Assembly (NCBI RefSeq): GCF_017306545.1
Contig: NZ_JAFKID010000006.1
Location: forward strand, 124,001 to 188,000
Origin: Mesorhizobium sp.
GTDB taxonomy: Bacteria > Pseudomonadota > Alphaproteobacteria > Rhizobiales > Rhizobiaceae
Reading direction: 5' to 3'
Length of the DNA stretch: 64,000 nt
The notes under the pieces were generated by a model, which ran no database searches, was not told the DNA's origin, and saw only the letters and a program-made list of their open reading frames with translations. Of the stretch, positions 1 through 8,487 are shown one piece after another (positions within the stretch are counted from its first letter, which is position 1; each line of letters begins with the position of its first letter). The translations under genes were made by a program, and so were the position numbers.

Positions 1-614
1 ACTTCCGGTTCGCGGGCGGCGTTTTCCAGCACCGTCTCGCCGCGCGCCAGAGAAGCCGCCATCATCAGCACATGGGTGGCGCCGACCGACACTTTGGGGA
101 AGACGTAGCGGTTGCCGCGCAGCCGGTTCTTCGCCTTGGCCACGACATAGCCGGTGTCGACGTCGATGTCGGCGCCGAGCGCCTGCAAGCCGTCGATGAA
201 CAGGTCGACCGGCCGCGTGCCGATGGCGCAGCCGCCGGGCAGCGACACTTTCGCTTCGCCCATGCGCGCCAGCACCGGCCCGATCACCCAGAAGGAGGCG
301 CGCATCTTCGACACCAGCTCGTAGGGTGCGGTGGTGTCGACGATATCCCGCGCGGTGAAGTTGATGGTGCGCGAATAGCCGCTGGCGTTGCCGTTCTGGT
401 GGTCGCGCTTGCCGTTGACGGAATAGTCGACGCCGTGGTTGCCGAGGATGCGGATCAACTGCTCGACATCGGCCAGGTGCGGCACGTTTTCCAGCGTCAG
501 CGTCTGCGAGGTCAGCAGCGAGGCGATCATCAAGGGCAGGGCGGCGTTCTTGGCGCCGGAGATGGGGATGGTTCCGGCAAGCGTATTGCCGCCGACGATC
601 CTGATGCGGTCCAT
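1..614 (-). CDS. murA: UDP-N-acetylglucosamine 1-carboxyvinyltransferase (MurA), 3' end outside the window
   Basis: MurA transfers enolpyruvate from PEP to UDP-GlcNAc, the first committed step of peptidoglycan synthesis, in the cytoplasm. About 204 codons are present, starting at an ATG preceded by GAGGGG nine bases upstream. The protein opens with [20 protein letters not shown] and then KNAALP, which carries the conserved Lys-Asn pair that binds UDP-GlcNAc. Further on, [13 protein letters not shown] is the active-site loop with the catalytic cysteine that fosfomycin alkylates. The fragment covers roughly the first half of a family usually about 420-430 residues long. The tiny ORF upstream on the same strand is probably co-transcribed. 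The identification is secure; only the C-terminal half cannot be assessed. Confidence 0.97.
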   Translation of the reverse strand, partial: MDRIRIVGGNTLAGTIPISGAKNAALPLMIASLLTSQTLTLENVPHLADVEQLIRILGNHGVDYSVNGKRDHQNGNASGYSRTINFTARDIVDTTAPYELVSKMRASFWVIGPVLARMGEAKVSLPGGCAIGTRPVDLFIDGLQALGADIDVDTGYVVAKAKNRLRGNRYVFPKVSVGATHVLMMAASLARGETVLENAAREPE

Positions 615-732
615 GAAAAGCGTCCCCTCGGCCGTTCGGCCGGATTCAATCGGTTGAGTCTCTGTGCGGCCGGTCTAGACCATCGGCCGGAACGGTTCAA
701 GAAATAGGAAACCCGCGACCTTGCGCCAATGG

Positions 733-906
733 TTATCGGCGGTCGGTGCCCGGTTCGTCGGCGGCGGCAGCCAATCCATCGGGCCGCGTATCCGGCTTGC
801 CGGTACGGCGCGAGCGCGCCTGCGTCTTGCGCTTGACTAGGTTGGCGCGCAGCGCCTCCGCCAGCCGCGCCTTGCGTTGATCCTTGTCTTTCGTGTTGAC
901 AGCCAT
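733..906 (-). CDS. small basic conserved hypothetical protein (57 aa)
   Basis: This short ORF reads MAVNTKDKDQRKARLAEALR and continues with a basic middle (RANLVKRKTQARSRRTGKPD), ending in an acidic stretch with GTDRR. It has no signal peptide, membrane segment or recognisable domain and is very rich in Lys and Arg. It lies about 120 bases upstream of murA on the same strand. My recollection is that small proteins of this kind beside murA recur in rhizobia, so I treat it as real, but this is not proof. Function unknown; a nucleic-acid- or ribosome-associated role would be a guess from composition only. Confidence 0.6.
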   Translation of the reverse strand: MAVNTKDKDQRKARLAEALRANLVKRKTQARSRRTGKPDTRPDGLAAAADEPGTDRR

Positions 907-1038
907 TGCGTCCCCGGTCCGTCATCGAAGATAAGGTGGAATGTGGCATGCGCAAGGCTGCCGTCGCCGCCGGCAAAAGGCTTCACACATAACTTGCGCT
1001 GACGGAAACGATGTGGCAGAAGGCGCCGCATTCAGGGC

Positions 1039-1113
<75 letters not shown>

Positions 1114-1396
1114 TTTCTTCCTTTTTTGGCGAGTCATATCGGTGATCGGCCGCCTGAGTGCGTGGAATCGGCCCTTGTTTGGCCGATGGTGCTTCATCAG
1201 TTGCAGTCGGGACATTGCGCGGGATCGCAGGTCGCGCCTGAAAACAGGCTATGCCTTGGTGCGGTCGCCTTAACGATGGCGGCAAACCCCCATCCGGCGC
1301 TGGACCTTCGACGCCGGCCTGCGTATCGCTTATTGAAGAGCCGCCTGACAGGGGCTATGCAAGGCGGCGGTTGCCGGGATGAGGGGACGGACGACG

Positions 1397-1957
1397 ATGG
1401 GCTTTCTGGATAATGCCGGCTTTGCGCTGCGGCGGCACCTGCCGGCTGCTCTGGCCCTTTCCTTGCTCGCCGCGCCCGCATGGGCGCAGACGAAGGACGC
1501 CGCCGCTCCGCAAACCACGACGGCGACCTATCAGGACTGGACATTGCGCTGCGACAACGCGGTCGGCACGCCGCCGCACAAGGTTTGCGAAGTCGCCCAG
1601 ACCATCATGGCCGAAGGCGGCAAGACCGCGCTCGCCCAGATCGTCATCGGCAGGCCGGACCCGGCCAAGCCGCTCAGGCTGATCGTCCAACTTCCCAACG
1701 GCGTCTGGCTGCCGTCCAACGCCATCCTGGCGCTCGACGACAAGACAACCGTCACCGCCACCTATAAGCGCTGCGTGCAGCTCTGTTTCGCCGATGCCGA
1801 GATCGAGGACAAGACGCTCGCCGCCCTGAAGGCCAGGACCGATCCGGCGAAACTCCTGTTCGCGGACGGCACCCAGCGCGTCGTCGAACTGCCCGTATCC
1901 CTCAACGGTTTCGCCGCGGCTCTCGACGCGAGCCTGAAGGACACGGCGGCAAAATAA
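1397..1957 (+). CDS. invasion-associated locus B (IalB) family secreted protein
   Basis: A 186-residue exported protein. The N-terminus has a basic start, a hydrophobic core (LPAALALSLLAAPAWA) and a signal-peptidase site at AWAQ. The mature part begins with an acidic and Thr-rich linker, then DWTLRCDN and VCEVAQ, and later RCVQLCFAD; paired cysteines and the opening W-x-x-C pattern are typical of IalB/YjbB-like proteins. In Bartonella IalB is linked to erythrocyte invasion. In free-living rhizobia the family is widespread, periplasmic or surface associated, and of unclear function. An upstream ATG six codons earlier is possible; I prefer this start because GAGGGGAC lies about 10 bases before it. 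It stands alone, downstream of tRNA-Thr. Confidence 0.82.
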   Translation: MGFLDNAGFALRRHLPAALALSLLAAPAWAQTKDAAAPQTTTATYQDWTLRCDNAVGTPPHKVCEVAQTIMAEGGKTALAQIVIGRPDPAKPLRLIVQLPNGVWLPSNAILALDDKTTVTATYKRCVQLCFADAEIEDKTLAALKARTDPAKLLFADGTQRVVELPVSLNGFAAALDASLKDTAAK

Positions 1958-2272
1958 CCGGCAAACTAAGGATCGCGACGGCCGTCGCCGGCGTGTCTGT
2001 CGATCAGCCGGCGGTGGCCCGTTGCCAAGGTGTTTTGCGATCAGCTTCGTAAGATTTTTAACCTTCCGTTAGGAACGGACTCAACAAGTCTTGCCATTCG
2101 ATTACAAAACGAATGAGCGAAGTCACACATCCTGAACAAATACGTGTTTGTTTTCCGAGAGTAGATCGGTTGTCTTCGCGGTATCCGCCGCGCAGGCGCC
2201 GGTCCGGTCGCCCTGCCATGGCGCCCCCGATCCGGACGAGGTGGCCGTGGCCGGCGTGATGAGGAGCTCGCA
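1958..2272. other. intergenic region without a recognised gene
   Basis: About 315 bases between the IalB-like gene and the glycosyltransferase. The middle is AT-rich compared with its surroundings (TAAGATTTTTAACCTTCCG near 2050), as expected for a promoter of the downstream gene, but I cannot place convincing -35 and -10 boxes. The last bases, GATGAGGAGCTCGCA, provide the ribosome binding site of the next gene. I see no ORF with coding character and no palindromic repeat. Confidence 0.5.
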
Positions 2273-3049
2273 TTGACGTCTTATGCAGACATGGTGGCCG
2301 CGATTCCGACCGTCACCGTTGGCGGGTTTTCCGTCAGCGCCGCTGACCGGCCGACGGCGGCGGCCATGATGATTTGTGCCGCGGCCGAGCGGGCGGGCGC
2401 CGGCCGGCCGCTCTATTTCACGTCCATCAACGGCGAGGTCATTGCCCGCGCGCGGACGGAAGAGGATATCAAGCCGCTCTTCAGCGCCGCCGATCAGATT
2501 CTCGCCGACGGGCAGCCGCTGGTCCTTGCCTCGCGCTGGCTGTGTCATGCCCGTCTGCCCGAGCGCGTCGCCACCACCGACCTGTTCCACGACGTTGCGC
2601 GCCTTGCCGAGCAGACGGGCACCACCTTCTACATGCTGGGCGCGGACGAGGAAGAGAATCAGAAGGCCGTCGCCGCCGTGCGCGCCGCCTATCCCAAGCT
2701 GCGGCTCGTCGGCCACAGCCACGGCTATCTGCAAGGCGCTGCGCTGGAAGAAAAGATAGACGAGATCAACAGGCTGGCGCCGGATATCCTCTGGCTGGCC
2801 CTCGGCGTGCCGCTGGAGCAGCGCTTCGTGCGCAGCTATTCCGCCAGGCTCGGCAATGTCGGCGTGATCAAGACCTCGGGCGGCCTTTTCAATTTCCTGT
2901 CCGGCAAGAACAGCCGCGCCCCGTCATGGATGCAGAAGGCCGGCTTCGAATGGCTCTGGCGCATGCTGCTCGAGCCGCGGCGGCTGTCATGGCGCTACCT
3001 GACGACGAATCCCCGCGCCCTCTACGCCTTGCTGAAATATTCGGAATAG
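2273..3049 (+). CDS. WecG/TagA/CpsF family glycosyltransferase
   Basis: A 258-residue cytoplasmic glycosyltransferase of the GT26 family, whose members add a sugar (often N-acetylmannosamine or its uronic acid) to a polyprenyl-linked intermediate of a surface polysaccharide. Diagnostic stretches are YFTSINGEVIARA, TFYMLGADEEEN, the conserved GVPLEQRF block, and the C-terminal GGLFNFLSGKNSRAPSWMQ followed by the Trp/Arg-rich GFEWLWRMLLEPRR. The start used is TTG, because GAGGAG sits seven bases before it; an ATG six codons downstream lacks such a site. It stands alone with no other polysaccharide genes nearby, so the polymer is unknown; exopolysaccharide synthesis is the likely context. Confidence 0.88.
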   Translation: MTSYADMVAAIPTVTVGGFSVSAADRPTAAAMMICAAAERAGAGRPLYFTSINGEVIARARTEEDIKPLFSAADQILADGQPLVLASRWLCHARLPERVATTDLFHDVARLAEQTGTTFYMLGADEEENQKAVAAVRAAYPKLRLVGHSHGYLQGAALEEKIDEINRLAPDILWLALGVPLEQRFVRSYSARLGNVGVIKTSGGLFNFLSGKNSRAPSWMQKAGFEWLWRMLLEPRRLSWRYLTTNPRALYALLKYSE

Positions 3050-3176
3050 CGGCTGCAAACAGCCGAAACGCCATCACCTCGGATGGGAGCCTGTAGGTCG
3101 CACCTCTGGCGCGGATTGACCGGCGCATGCCCATCTGCGGACATGCGCCGGTGCAAGCTGGCAAATCGATCCGAAA

Positions 3177-4178
3177 CTACTGCACTTTCGCGAATTCGGC
3201 CGGATCGAACTCGTAGGCGGTCGAGCAGAATTCGCAGGCGACGCTGATCGTGCCGTCCTCGGTGCTGTCGCGGATCTCCTCGGCGGTGAAGCCGGCGATG
3301 ATGCCGTGGATGCGCTCGCGCGAGCACGAGCAGCGGTCGGCGACCTCGACGGCGTCGAAGACGCGCACGCCGTGCTCGTGGAACAGCCGGTAGAGCAGCC
3401 GCTCGGCGCCGACGGTCGGGTCGACCAGTTCCGCCGGCTCGATCGTGCCTGCCAGCATCGTCGCTTCCTGCCAGGCATTGTCGGCCGGATCGTGCACGGC
3501 TTCCGCCGTGTCGCCATCGCCGCCCGGCAGGTCCGGCACGCGCATGCGTTCCGGCGCTTCCGGCAGGAATTGCGTCAGCAGGCCGCCGGCGCGCCATTGC
3601 TGGCGGCCGCCGGGCAGGACCTGCCTGGCCACCGCAAGGCGCACGTCGGTCGGGATCTGTTCCGACTGGCGGAAATAGATCCTTGCCGCTTCTTCCAGCG
3701 AAATGCCGTCAAGCTGCACGATGCCCTGGTAGCGCTGCGTGTGCTGGCCCTGGTCGATGGTCAGCGCCAAAACGCCGGTGCCGAGCAGCGTCGCGTCGGA
3801 AACCTCGCCGGCCTCGACCAGCGCCGCCAGCCGGTCCGCGTCGAAACGGGCGTAGGCGCGCAGCGCGTCAGGCGTCGAGAAATCCGCCACCAGCATGTCG
3901 ATCGGCCCGTCCGTGCGGGTCTGGAGGATGAACTTGCCCTCGAACTTCAGCGACGTGCCGAGCAGCACGGTAAGCACGCAGGCTTCCGCCAGCCGCCGCG
4001 CCACCGGTTCGGGATAGGCGTGCCGCGCCAGTATGGCGTCAAGGACCGAGCCGAGTTGCACGGCGCGGCCGCGCACGTCGAGCGGGCCGACCTCGAAGGG
4101 GACAACGTGGTCGTCGCCGGCGTGGTCGAACTCGCCGAGCCTTGTTTCGTGTTCACTCACGGTGATTGCTTCCAACAT
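3177..4178 (-). CDS. hslO: Hsp33 redox-regulated holdase chaperone
   Basis: A 333-residue cytoplasmic chaperone activated by oxidative stress through loss of zinc and disulfide formation. The redox switch is visible at the C-terminus: Cys283-x-Cys285 (DRCSCS) and Cys315-x-x-Cys318 (ACEFCS), the four zinc ligands in the usual CxC and CxxC arrangement. The N-terminal domain includes GTSLKFEGKFILQTRTDGP, typical of the family. I chose the ATG that reads MLEAITVSEHE because GGAG lies eight bases upstream; a start nine codons earlier is open but has no such site. It is the last gene of argD-argF-hslO, about 115 bases after argF, an order common in Hyphomicrobiales. Confidence 0.95.
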   Translation of the reverse strand: MLEAITVSEHETRLGEFDHAGDDHVVPFEVGPLDVRGRAVQLGSVLDAILARHAYPEPVARRLAEACVLTVLLGTSLKFEGKFILQTRTDGPIDMLVADFSTPDALRAYARFDADRLAALVEAGEVSDATLLGTGVLALTIDQGQHTQRYQGIVQLDGISLEEAARIYFRQSEQIPTDVRLAVARQVLPGGRQQWRAGGLLTQFLPEAPERMRVPDLPGGDGDTAEAVHDPADNAWQEATMLAGTIEPAELVDPTVGAERLLYRLFHEHGVRVFDAVEVADRCSCSRERIHGIIAGFTAEEIRDSTEDGTISVACEFCSTAYEFDPAEFAKVQ

Positions 4179-4292
4179 GACAGGATCTCCGGCCGGCTCT
4201 GCCATCCCTCACGATGGCACGCCGCCAATGGCGCTAGACTTTGGGTGATGCGCCGGAGATAGGCATCACCCTGACGCCGTTCAAGCGTGCCT

Positions 4293-5204
4293 TTACGCCC
4301 CAAGACACCAGGCGAGCACCGCCTTTTGCGCATGCAGCCGGTTCTCGGCCTCGTCGAAGACGACGGAATGCGGCCCGTCGATGACGTCGTCGGTGACTTC
4401 CTCGCCGCGATGCGCCGGCAGGCAGTGCATGAACAGCGCATCCGGCTTGGCCTGGTTCATCAGCGCCGCGTTGACCTGGTAGGGCATGAAGACGTTGTGG
4501 CCGCGCGCGCGATGCTCGGCGCCCATCGACACCCAGGTATCGGTGACGATGCAGTCGGCATCCCGCACGGCCTCTTGTGCCGTCTTCTTGAATTCGATGA
4601 GCCCGCCGTTGGCGCGCGACCAGTCGACGAACCTTTCGCCCGGCTCGCTGCCCTGCGGCACCGCGACGTTGAGGTTGAAGCGGAAGCGGGCGGAGGCTTC
4701 CAGCAGCGAATGCAGCACGTTGTTGCCGTCGCCGGTCCAGGCGAAGGTCTTTCCCGCGACCGGCCCGCGATGCTCCTCGAAGGTCATGATGTCTGCCATG
4801 AGCTGGCAGGGATGCGTGTCGTCGGTCAACCCGTTGATGACGGGAATGGTGGCGTTTTCGGTGAGTTCGATCAGCCGCTCGTGCGAGGTGGTGCGGATCA
4901 TGATCGCATCGACGTAGCGCGACAAAACCTTGGCTGTGTCGGCGATCGTCTCGGAGCGGCCGAGCTGCATTTCCGTGCCGGTCAGCATGATCGTCTCGCC
5001 GCCGAGCTGGCGCATGCCGACGTCGAACGACACGCGCGTGCGCGTCGACGGCTTGTCGAAGATCATCGCCAGCACCTTGCCGTCGAGCGGGCGCGAGCGC
5101 TCGCCGGCCTTGAGGCGGGTCTTGCGATCCGACGCATCGGTCAGGATGGAGCGCAGGTCGCTTTCGGAAACGGTGGAAAGGTCGGTGAAATGGCGAAGCG
5201 TCAT
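4293..5204 (-). CDS. argF: ornithine carbamoyltransferase
   Basis: Catalyses carbamoyl phosphate plus ornithine to citrulline in arginine biosynthesis. The 303-residue protein has the carbamoyl-phosphate motif STRTR (in [15 protein letters not shown]), the HPCQ motif ([12 protein letters not shown]) and the ornithine-binding HCLPA motif ([13 protein letters not shown]) near the C-terminus, all in the expected order. The start at [12 protein letters not shown] fits homologs and lies 13 bases after the argD stop, so the two are clearly one operon and may be translationally coupled. Length and motifs match the anabolic enzyme. Confidence 0.97.
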   Translation of the reverse strand: MTLRHFTDLSTVSESDLRSILTDASDRKTRLKAGERSRPLDGKVLAMIFDKPSTRTRVSFDVGMRQLGGETIMLTGTEMQLGRSETIADTAKVLSRYVDAIMIRTTSHERLIELTENATIPVINGLTDDTHPCQLMADIMTFEEHRGPVAGKTFAWTGDGNNVLHSLLEASARFRFNLNVAVPQGSEPGERFVDWSRANGGLIEFKKTAQEAVRDADCIVTDTWVSMGAEHRARGHNVFMPYQVNAALMNQAKPDALFMHCLPAHRGEEVTDDVIDGPHSVVFDEAENRLHAQKAVLAWCLGA

Positions 5205-5217
5205 GGCATCGTCCGGT

Positions 5218-6414
5218 CTATTCGGCGGCGGCCGAAGCCGTCTCCGCAAGGCGCCCGGCGGCGGTGCGGATGCGGGCCAGCGCGTCCTGGATCTCGGCGT
5301 CGGTGACGGTGAGCGGCGGCAGAAGGCGGATGACGTTGTCGCCCGCCGGTACGGCCAGCAGGTGCTGGTCGCGCAGCGAAAGGTTCACCTTGCCGTTGGG
5401 CATGGCGCATTTGAGGCCGAGCATCAGGCCGCTGCCGCGAATGCCTTCGATCACCTGCGGATATTCGTCGGCCACCGCCGCAAGCCCCTGCTTGAACAGC
5501 AGCGCCTTGCGGTTGACCTCGTCGAGAAAGCCGGGCTCCAGCACGACGTCGAGCACGGCGTTGCCGACCGCCATGGCGAGCGGATTGCCGCCGAAGGTGG
5601 TGCCGTGCACGCCGGCGGTCATGCCCTTGGCCGCCTCGTCGGTGGCCAGGCACGCGCCCATCGGGAAGCCGCCGCCGATGCCCTTGGCGATCGCCATCAG
5701 GTCGGGGGCGATGCCGGCCCATTCATGCGCGAACAGCTTGCCGGTACGGCCGATGCCGCATTGCACCTCGTCGAAGATCAAAAGCAGGCCGTGCTCGTCG
5801 CAGAGCTGGCGGATGCGCTTGAGCGAGGCCATCGGGAAATCGCGGATGCCGCCTTCGCCCTGCACAGGCTCGAGCAGGATGGCCGCCGTTTCCAGCCCGA
5901 TCGCCTTCTCTGCGGCCTTGAGGTCGTCGAACGGCACCTGGTCGAAACCTTCCACCTTGGGGCCGTAGCCTTCGAGGTATTTCTGCTGGCCGCCGGCGGC
6001 GATCGTCGCCAGCGTGCGGCCGTGGAAGGCACCCTCGAAGGTGATGATGCGGTAGCGCTCCGGCTGGCCGTTGACGTAGTGATAGCGGCGTGCCGTCTTG
6101 ATCGCGCATTCCAGCGCCTCGGCGCCCGAATTGGTGAAGAACACCTTGTCGGCGAAGGTGGCGTCGACCAGCCGTTCGCCGAGCCGCCGCTGGCCCGGAA
6201 TCTCGTAGAGATTGGAGACGTGCCACAGCTTGCCGGCCTGCTCGGTCAGCGCCGCGACCAGATGCGGGTGGCCGTGGCCGAGCGAGTTGACGGCGATGCC
6301 GGCGGCGAAATCGAGATAGCGCTCGCCTCGCTCCGTGACCAGCCACGCGCCTTCGCCTCGCTCGAAAGCCAGGGGTGCACGAGCAAAGGTCTCGTAAAGC
6401 GCCGAACCGCTCAT
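5218..6414 (-). CDS. argD: acetylornithine aminotransferase
   Basis: A PLP-dependent class III aminotransferase that converts N-acetylglutamate semialdehyde to N-acetylornithine. The 398-residue protein shows [33 protein letters not shown] (phosphate-binding Ser-Gly-Ala), [12 protein letters not shown] (Asp that contacts the pyridine nitrogen) and the Schiff-base lysine in [13 protein letters not shown]. The ATG giving [10 protein letters not shown] is preceded by GGAGAG at good spacing. It heads argD-argF-hslO and is divergent from gcrA. Its untranslated leader contains a hairpin followed by a T-run, listed separately, so attenuation or a premature transcript end is possible. Confidence 0.96.
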   Translation of the reverse strand: MSGSALYETFARAPLAFERGEGAWLVTERGERYLDFAAGIAVNSLGHGHPHLVAALTEQAGKLWHVSNLYEIPGQRRLGERLVDATFADKVFFTNSGAEALECAIKTARRYHYVNGQPERYRIITFEGAFHGRTLATIAAGGQQKYLEGYGPKVEGFDQVPFDDLKAAEKAIGLETAAILLEPVQGEGGIRDFPMASLKRIRQLCDEHGLLLIFDEVQCGIGRTGKLFAHEWAGIAPDLMAIAKGIGGGFPMGACLATDEAAKGMTAGVHGTTFGGNPLAMAVGNAVLDVVLEPGFLDEVNRKALLFKQGLAAVADEYPQVIEGIRGSGLMLGLKCAMPNGKVNLSLRDQHLLAVPAGDNVIRLLPPLTVTDAEIQDALARIRTAAGRLAETASAAAE

Positions 6415-6442
6415 TATATGTCTCTCCGAAGCCGGAAAAATC

Positions 6443-6464
6443 AAAAAGCCGCCAACGCGGCGGC
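6443..6464 (-). terminator. terminator-like hairpin in the argD leader
   Basis: Read on the minus strand, GCCGCC-GCGTT-GGCGGC is followed directly by TTTTTGATTTTT, a good intrinsic-terminator shape. It ends about 28 bases before the argD ATG. Since the next gene upstream (gcrA) is divergent, any transcript of argD that starts beyond this point must pass through it. It could terminate a short leader RNA, act as an attenuator, or lie upstream of the true start site and be irrelevant. Confidence 0.5.
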
Positions 6465-6588
6465 CTTTGCCGGTTTATCGTGGTTTTCCGCCGTGAAGTC
6501 AACGAGGGCGTCGTTGGGCCACCGGCGGCGTTCTCTTGACGGCTGCTTCCAGTAGCAATCCGGCAAGTTGGGGAAAACCGCAAAAACC

Positions 6589-6738
6589 GATTCGGTGTTG
6601 CCGTCCGGACTCTTGTCACCGAGTCAACGCATACGGTAATTGTGGTCTGGAAATAGCTAGATTTCGTGCGGCGGATCTAATCACCTCGTATATGTGGTGC
6701 CGTCCGGCAGTCGCCGGAACGGGAAAGGATTCCGATTC
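6589..6738. promoter_or_regulatory. cluster of five GANTC (CcrM methylation) sites before gcrA
   Basis: GANTC occurs at 6589 (GATTC), 6608 (GACTC), 6621 (GAGTC), 6728 (GATTC) and 6734 (GATTC). The last two are separated by one base and lie about 30 bases before the gcrA start codon. In alphaproteobacteria GANTC adenines are methylated by CcrM, and GcrA-dependent promoters sense this methylation. About half a site would be expected by chance in this length at this base composition. The rest of the argD-gcrA gap (6415-6763) shows no gene. Confidence 0.55.
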
Positions 6739-6763
6739 CGCACGGTTCATAAGGAGCGACCTC

Positions 6764-7282
6764 ATGAACTGGACTGACGAACGGGTCGAGCTTCTGCGCA
6801 AGCTGTGGTCGGAAGGCCTCAGCGCGAGCCAGATCGCGGCGCAGCTTGGCGGCGTCAGCCGCAACGCGGTGATCGGCAAGGTGCATCGGCTGAAGCTGTC
6901 GAGCCGCGGCCGCGCCCAGGCCGCGCCGACCCGCACCAAGAAGGCGGCGACCGGCGCCTCGGCCACCAAGTCGGTGTCCCGCGCCGCGAGCACGCAGCGG
7001 CATGTGACCGTGTCGGTCGGCGCGACCGCCTTGCAGGCGCAGTTCGAGGCCGAGCCGGTCGCCCGCCAGTACCTGCGTCCGGTGGAAGACGTCGTCGTGC
7101 CGATCTCGCGCCGGCTGCAACTCGTCCAGCTCACCGAGCGCACCTGCAAGTGGCCGAACGGCGATCCGCTGGCGGAAGATTTCCACTTCTGCGGCAACGA
7201 CGCCGCCGAAAGCGGCCCCTATTGCAACTACCACTCCCGCATAGCGTTCCAGCCGGCGGCCGAGCGGCGCAGGGCGAGGTAG
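6764..7282 (+). CDS. gcrA: GcrA cell cycle regulator
   Basis: GcrA is an alphaproteobacterial cofactor of sigma-70 RNA polymerase that acts at promoters carrying methylated GANTC sites and controls DNA replication and division genes. The 172-residue protein starts MNWTDERVELLRKLWSEG, followed by the helix-turn-helix region SASQIAAQLGGVSRNAVIG, a basic Ala/Thr/Lys linker, and the conserved C-terminal block TCKWPNGDP, FHFCG, YCNYHSRIAF, which contacts sigma-70. The ATG follows AAGGAG seven bases upstream. The gene is monocistronic and divergent from argD. Confidence 0.96.
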   Translation: MNWTDERVELLRKLWSEGLSASQIAAQLGGVSRNAVIGKVHRLKLSSRGRAQAAPTRTKKAATGASATKSVSRAASTQRHVTVSVGATALQAQFEAEPVARQYLRPVEDVVVPISRRLQLVQLTERTCKWPNGDPLAEDFHFCGNDAAESGPYCNYHSRIAFQPAAERRRAR

Positions 7283-7387
7283 GGATTTAGGGCATTAGGG
7301 GAATAGGGCAGTAAGGCAGTATGTGAAGAAGAGGCGTGAGCGCTTCTCCGATTTCCCTTATTCCCCTACTGCCTTATTGCCCTAAAC
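7283..7387. repeat. inverted AATAGGG-type microrepeat between gcrA and corA
   Basis: The left arm has short degenerate units on the theme AATAGGG/AGTAAGG (TTAGGGCATTAGGGGAATAG). After a 25-base loop, the right arm carries the reverse complements (TTATTCCCCTACTGCCTTAT). The whole element fills the gap between two convergent genes and can form a long imperfect hairpin. A related element is at 31241-31321, so it is a dispersed family. No T-run follows, so it is not a classical terminator, though it may protect or end both transcripts. Confidence 0.7.
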
Positions 7388-8389
7388 CTACAGCCACCCG
7401 TTCTTTCTGAATCGCCAGTAGAGAAACAGGCAGATGGCGGCGATGACGGTCAGCACCGCCGGGTAGCCGTACTCCATGTGAAGTTCCGGCATGTCGGTGA
7501 AATTCATGCCGTAGATGCCGGCGAAGGCGGTCGGCACGGCCAGGATCGCCGCCCATGAGGCGAGCTTCTTGGAGATCGCCGTTTCCTGGCTCTGGCCGAC
7601 CAGCAGACTGGCTTCGAAAGCGAAGGCCAGAACTTCGCGCAGCGAGTCGATCTTTTCCTGCACCGTGCGGATGTGGTCGGTCACGTCGCGGAACAGCGGA
7701 TGCATCCCCGGCTGGATCTGCGGCAGTTCGGCGCTGGTCAGCCGGCGGCAGACCTCGACCAGCGGAAGTGCCGCGTTGCGCAGGCGAAGCAAGTCGCGCC
7801 GCAGCATGTAGAGCCGTTCGATGTCGCTTGGCGACATCGGCTTGACCAGCACCTTGTCCTCGATTTCCTCCACCTCGTCCTCGATCTGCTCCAGCACCGG
7901 CATGTAGTTGTCGACGATGAAATCGAGGATGGCGTAGAGAACGAAATCCTCGCCCTTGGCGAGCGCATGCGGGCACGATTCCCAGTGCTGGCGCACCGCC
8001 GTGTAGGACGTCGACGGCCCGTGCCGGACGCTGACGATGTAGCCCTTGCCGACGAACAGGTGCGTCTCGCCGAAGGTGACGCGACGGTCGATCAACTGCG
8101 CCGTGCGCGCCACGATGAACAGCGCCTCGCCATATTGCTCCAGCTTCGGCCGCTGGTGCGGGTGCTCCGCGTCCTCGATGGCGAGGTCGTGCAGATGGAA
8201 CTGCGCCTGGACGCGCGCCAGAAGGTCGCCGCTGGGTTCCAGCAGCCCGATCCACACCACGTGGCCGTCCTTCGCCGCCCATTCGCCGGCCTCTTCGATG
8301 GCGATGTCGGCGACCCGCCGGCCGGAGGCGTAGGCGCCGCAGGCGATCACGCCCGCCGTCGCCGGCTTGAACTCGCGCACTTGGTCCAT
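7388..8389 (-). CDS. corA: CorA family divalent cation (Mg/Co) transport protein
   Basis: A 333-residue inner-membrane channel of the CorA/MIT family. The large cytoplasmic N-terminal domain includes LVKPMSPSDIERLYMLRRDL and the long helical DHIRTVQEKIDSLREVL. Two transmembrane helices end the protein: LASWAAILAVPTAFAGIYGM, followed by NF (the YGMNF signature), and YPAVLTVIAAICLFLYW with a basic tail. The GMN motif defines the pore entrance. It lies downstream of phoU on the same strand with about a 100-base gap and may be independent. Cation specificity cannot be read from sequence. Confidence 0.93.
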   Translation of the reverse strand: MDQVREFKPATAGVIACGAYASGRRVADIAIEEAGEWAAKDGHVVWIGLLEPSGDLLARVQAQFHLHDLAIEDAEHPHQRPKLEQYGEALFIVARTAQLIDRRVTFGETHLFVGKGYIVSVRHGPSTSYTAVRQHWESCPHALAKGEDFVLYAILDFIVDNYMPVLEQIEDEVEEIEDKVLVKPMSPSDIERLYMLRRDLLRLRNAALPLVEVCRRLTSAELPQIQPGMHPLFRDVTDHIRTVQEKIDSLREVLAFAFEASLLVGQSQETAISKKLASWAAILAVPTAFAGIYGMNFTDMPELHMEYGYPAVLTVIAAICLFLYWRFRKNGWL

Positions 8390-8487
8390 CGCGGCCTCCC
8401 GAGGGTTGCGCCCTCATCCGGAACAGGGAGTTCTGAGCTTGGCGGAGCCTATCCCAACTCGAAGCCCGCTTCGAGAGGGAGATGCTT

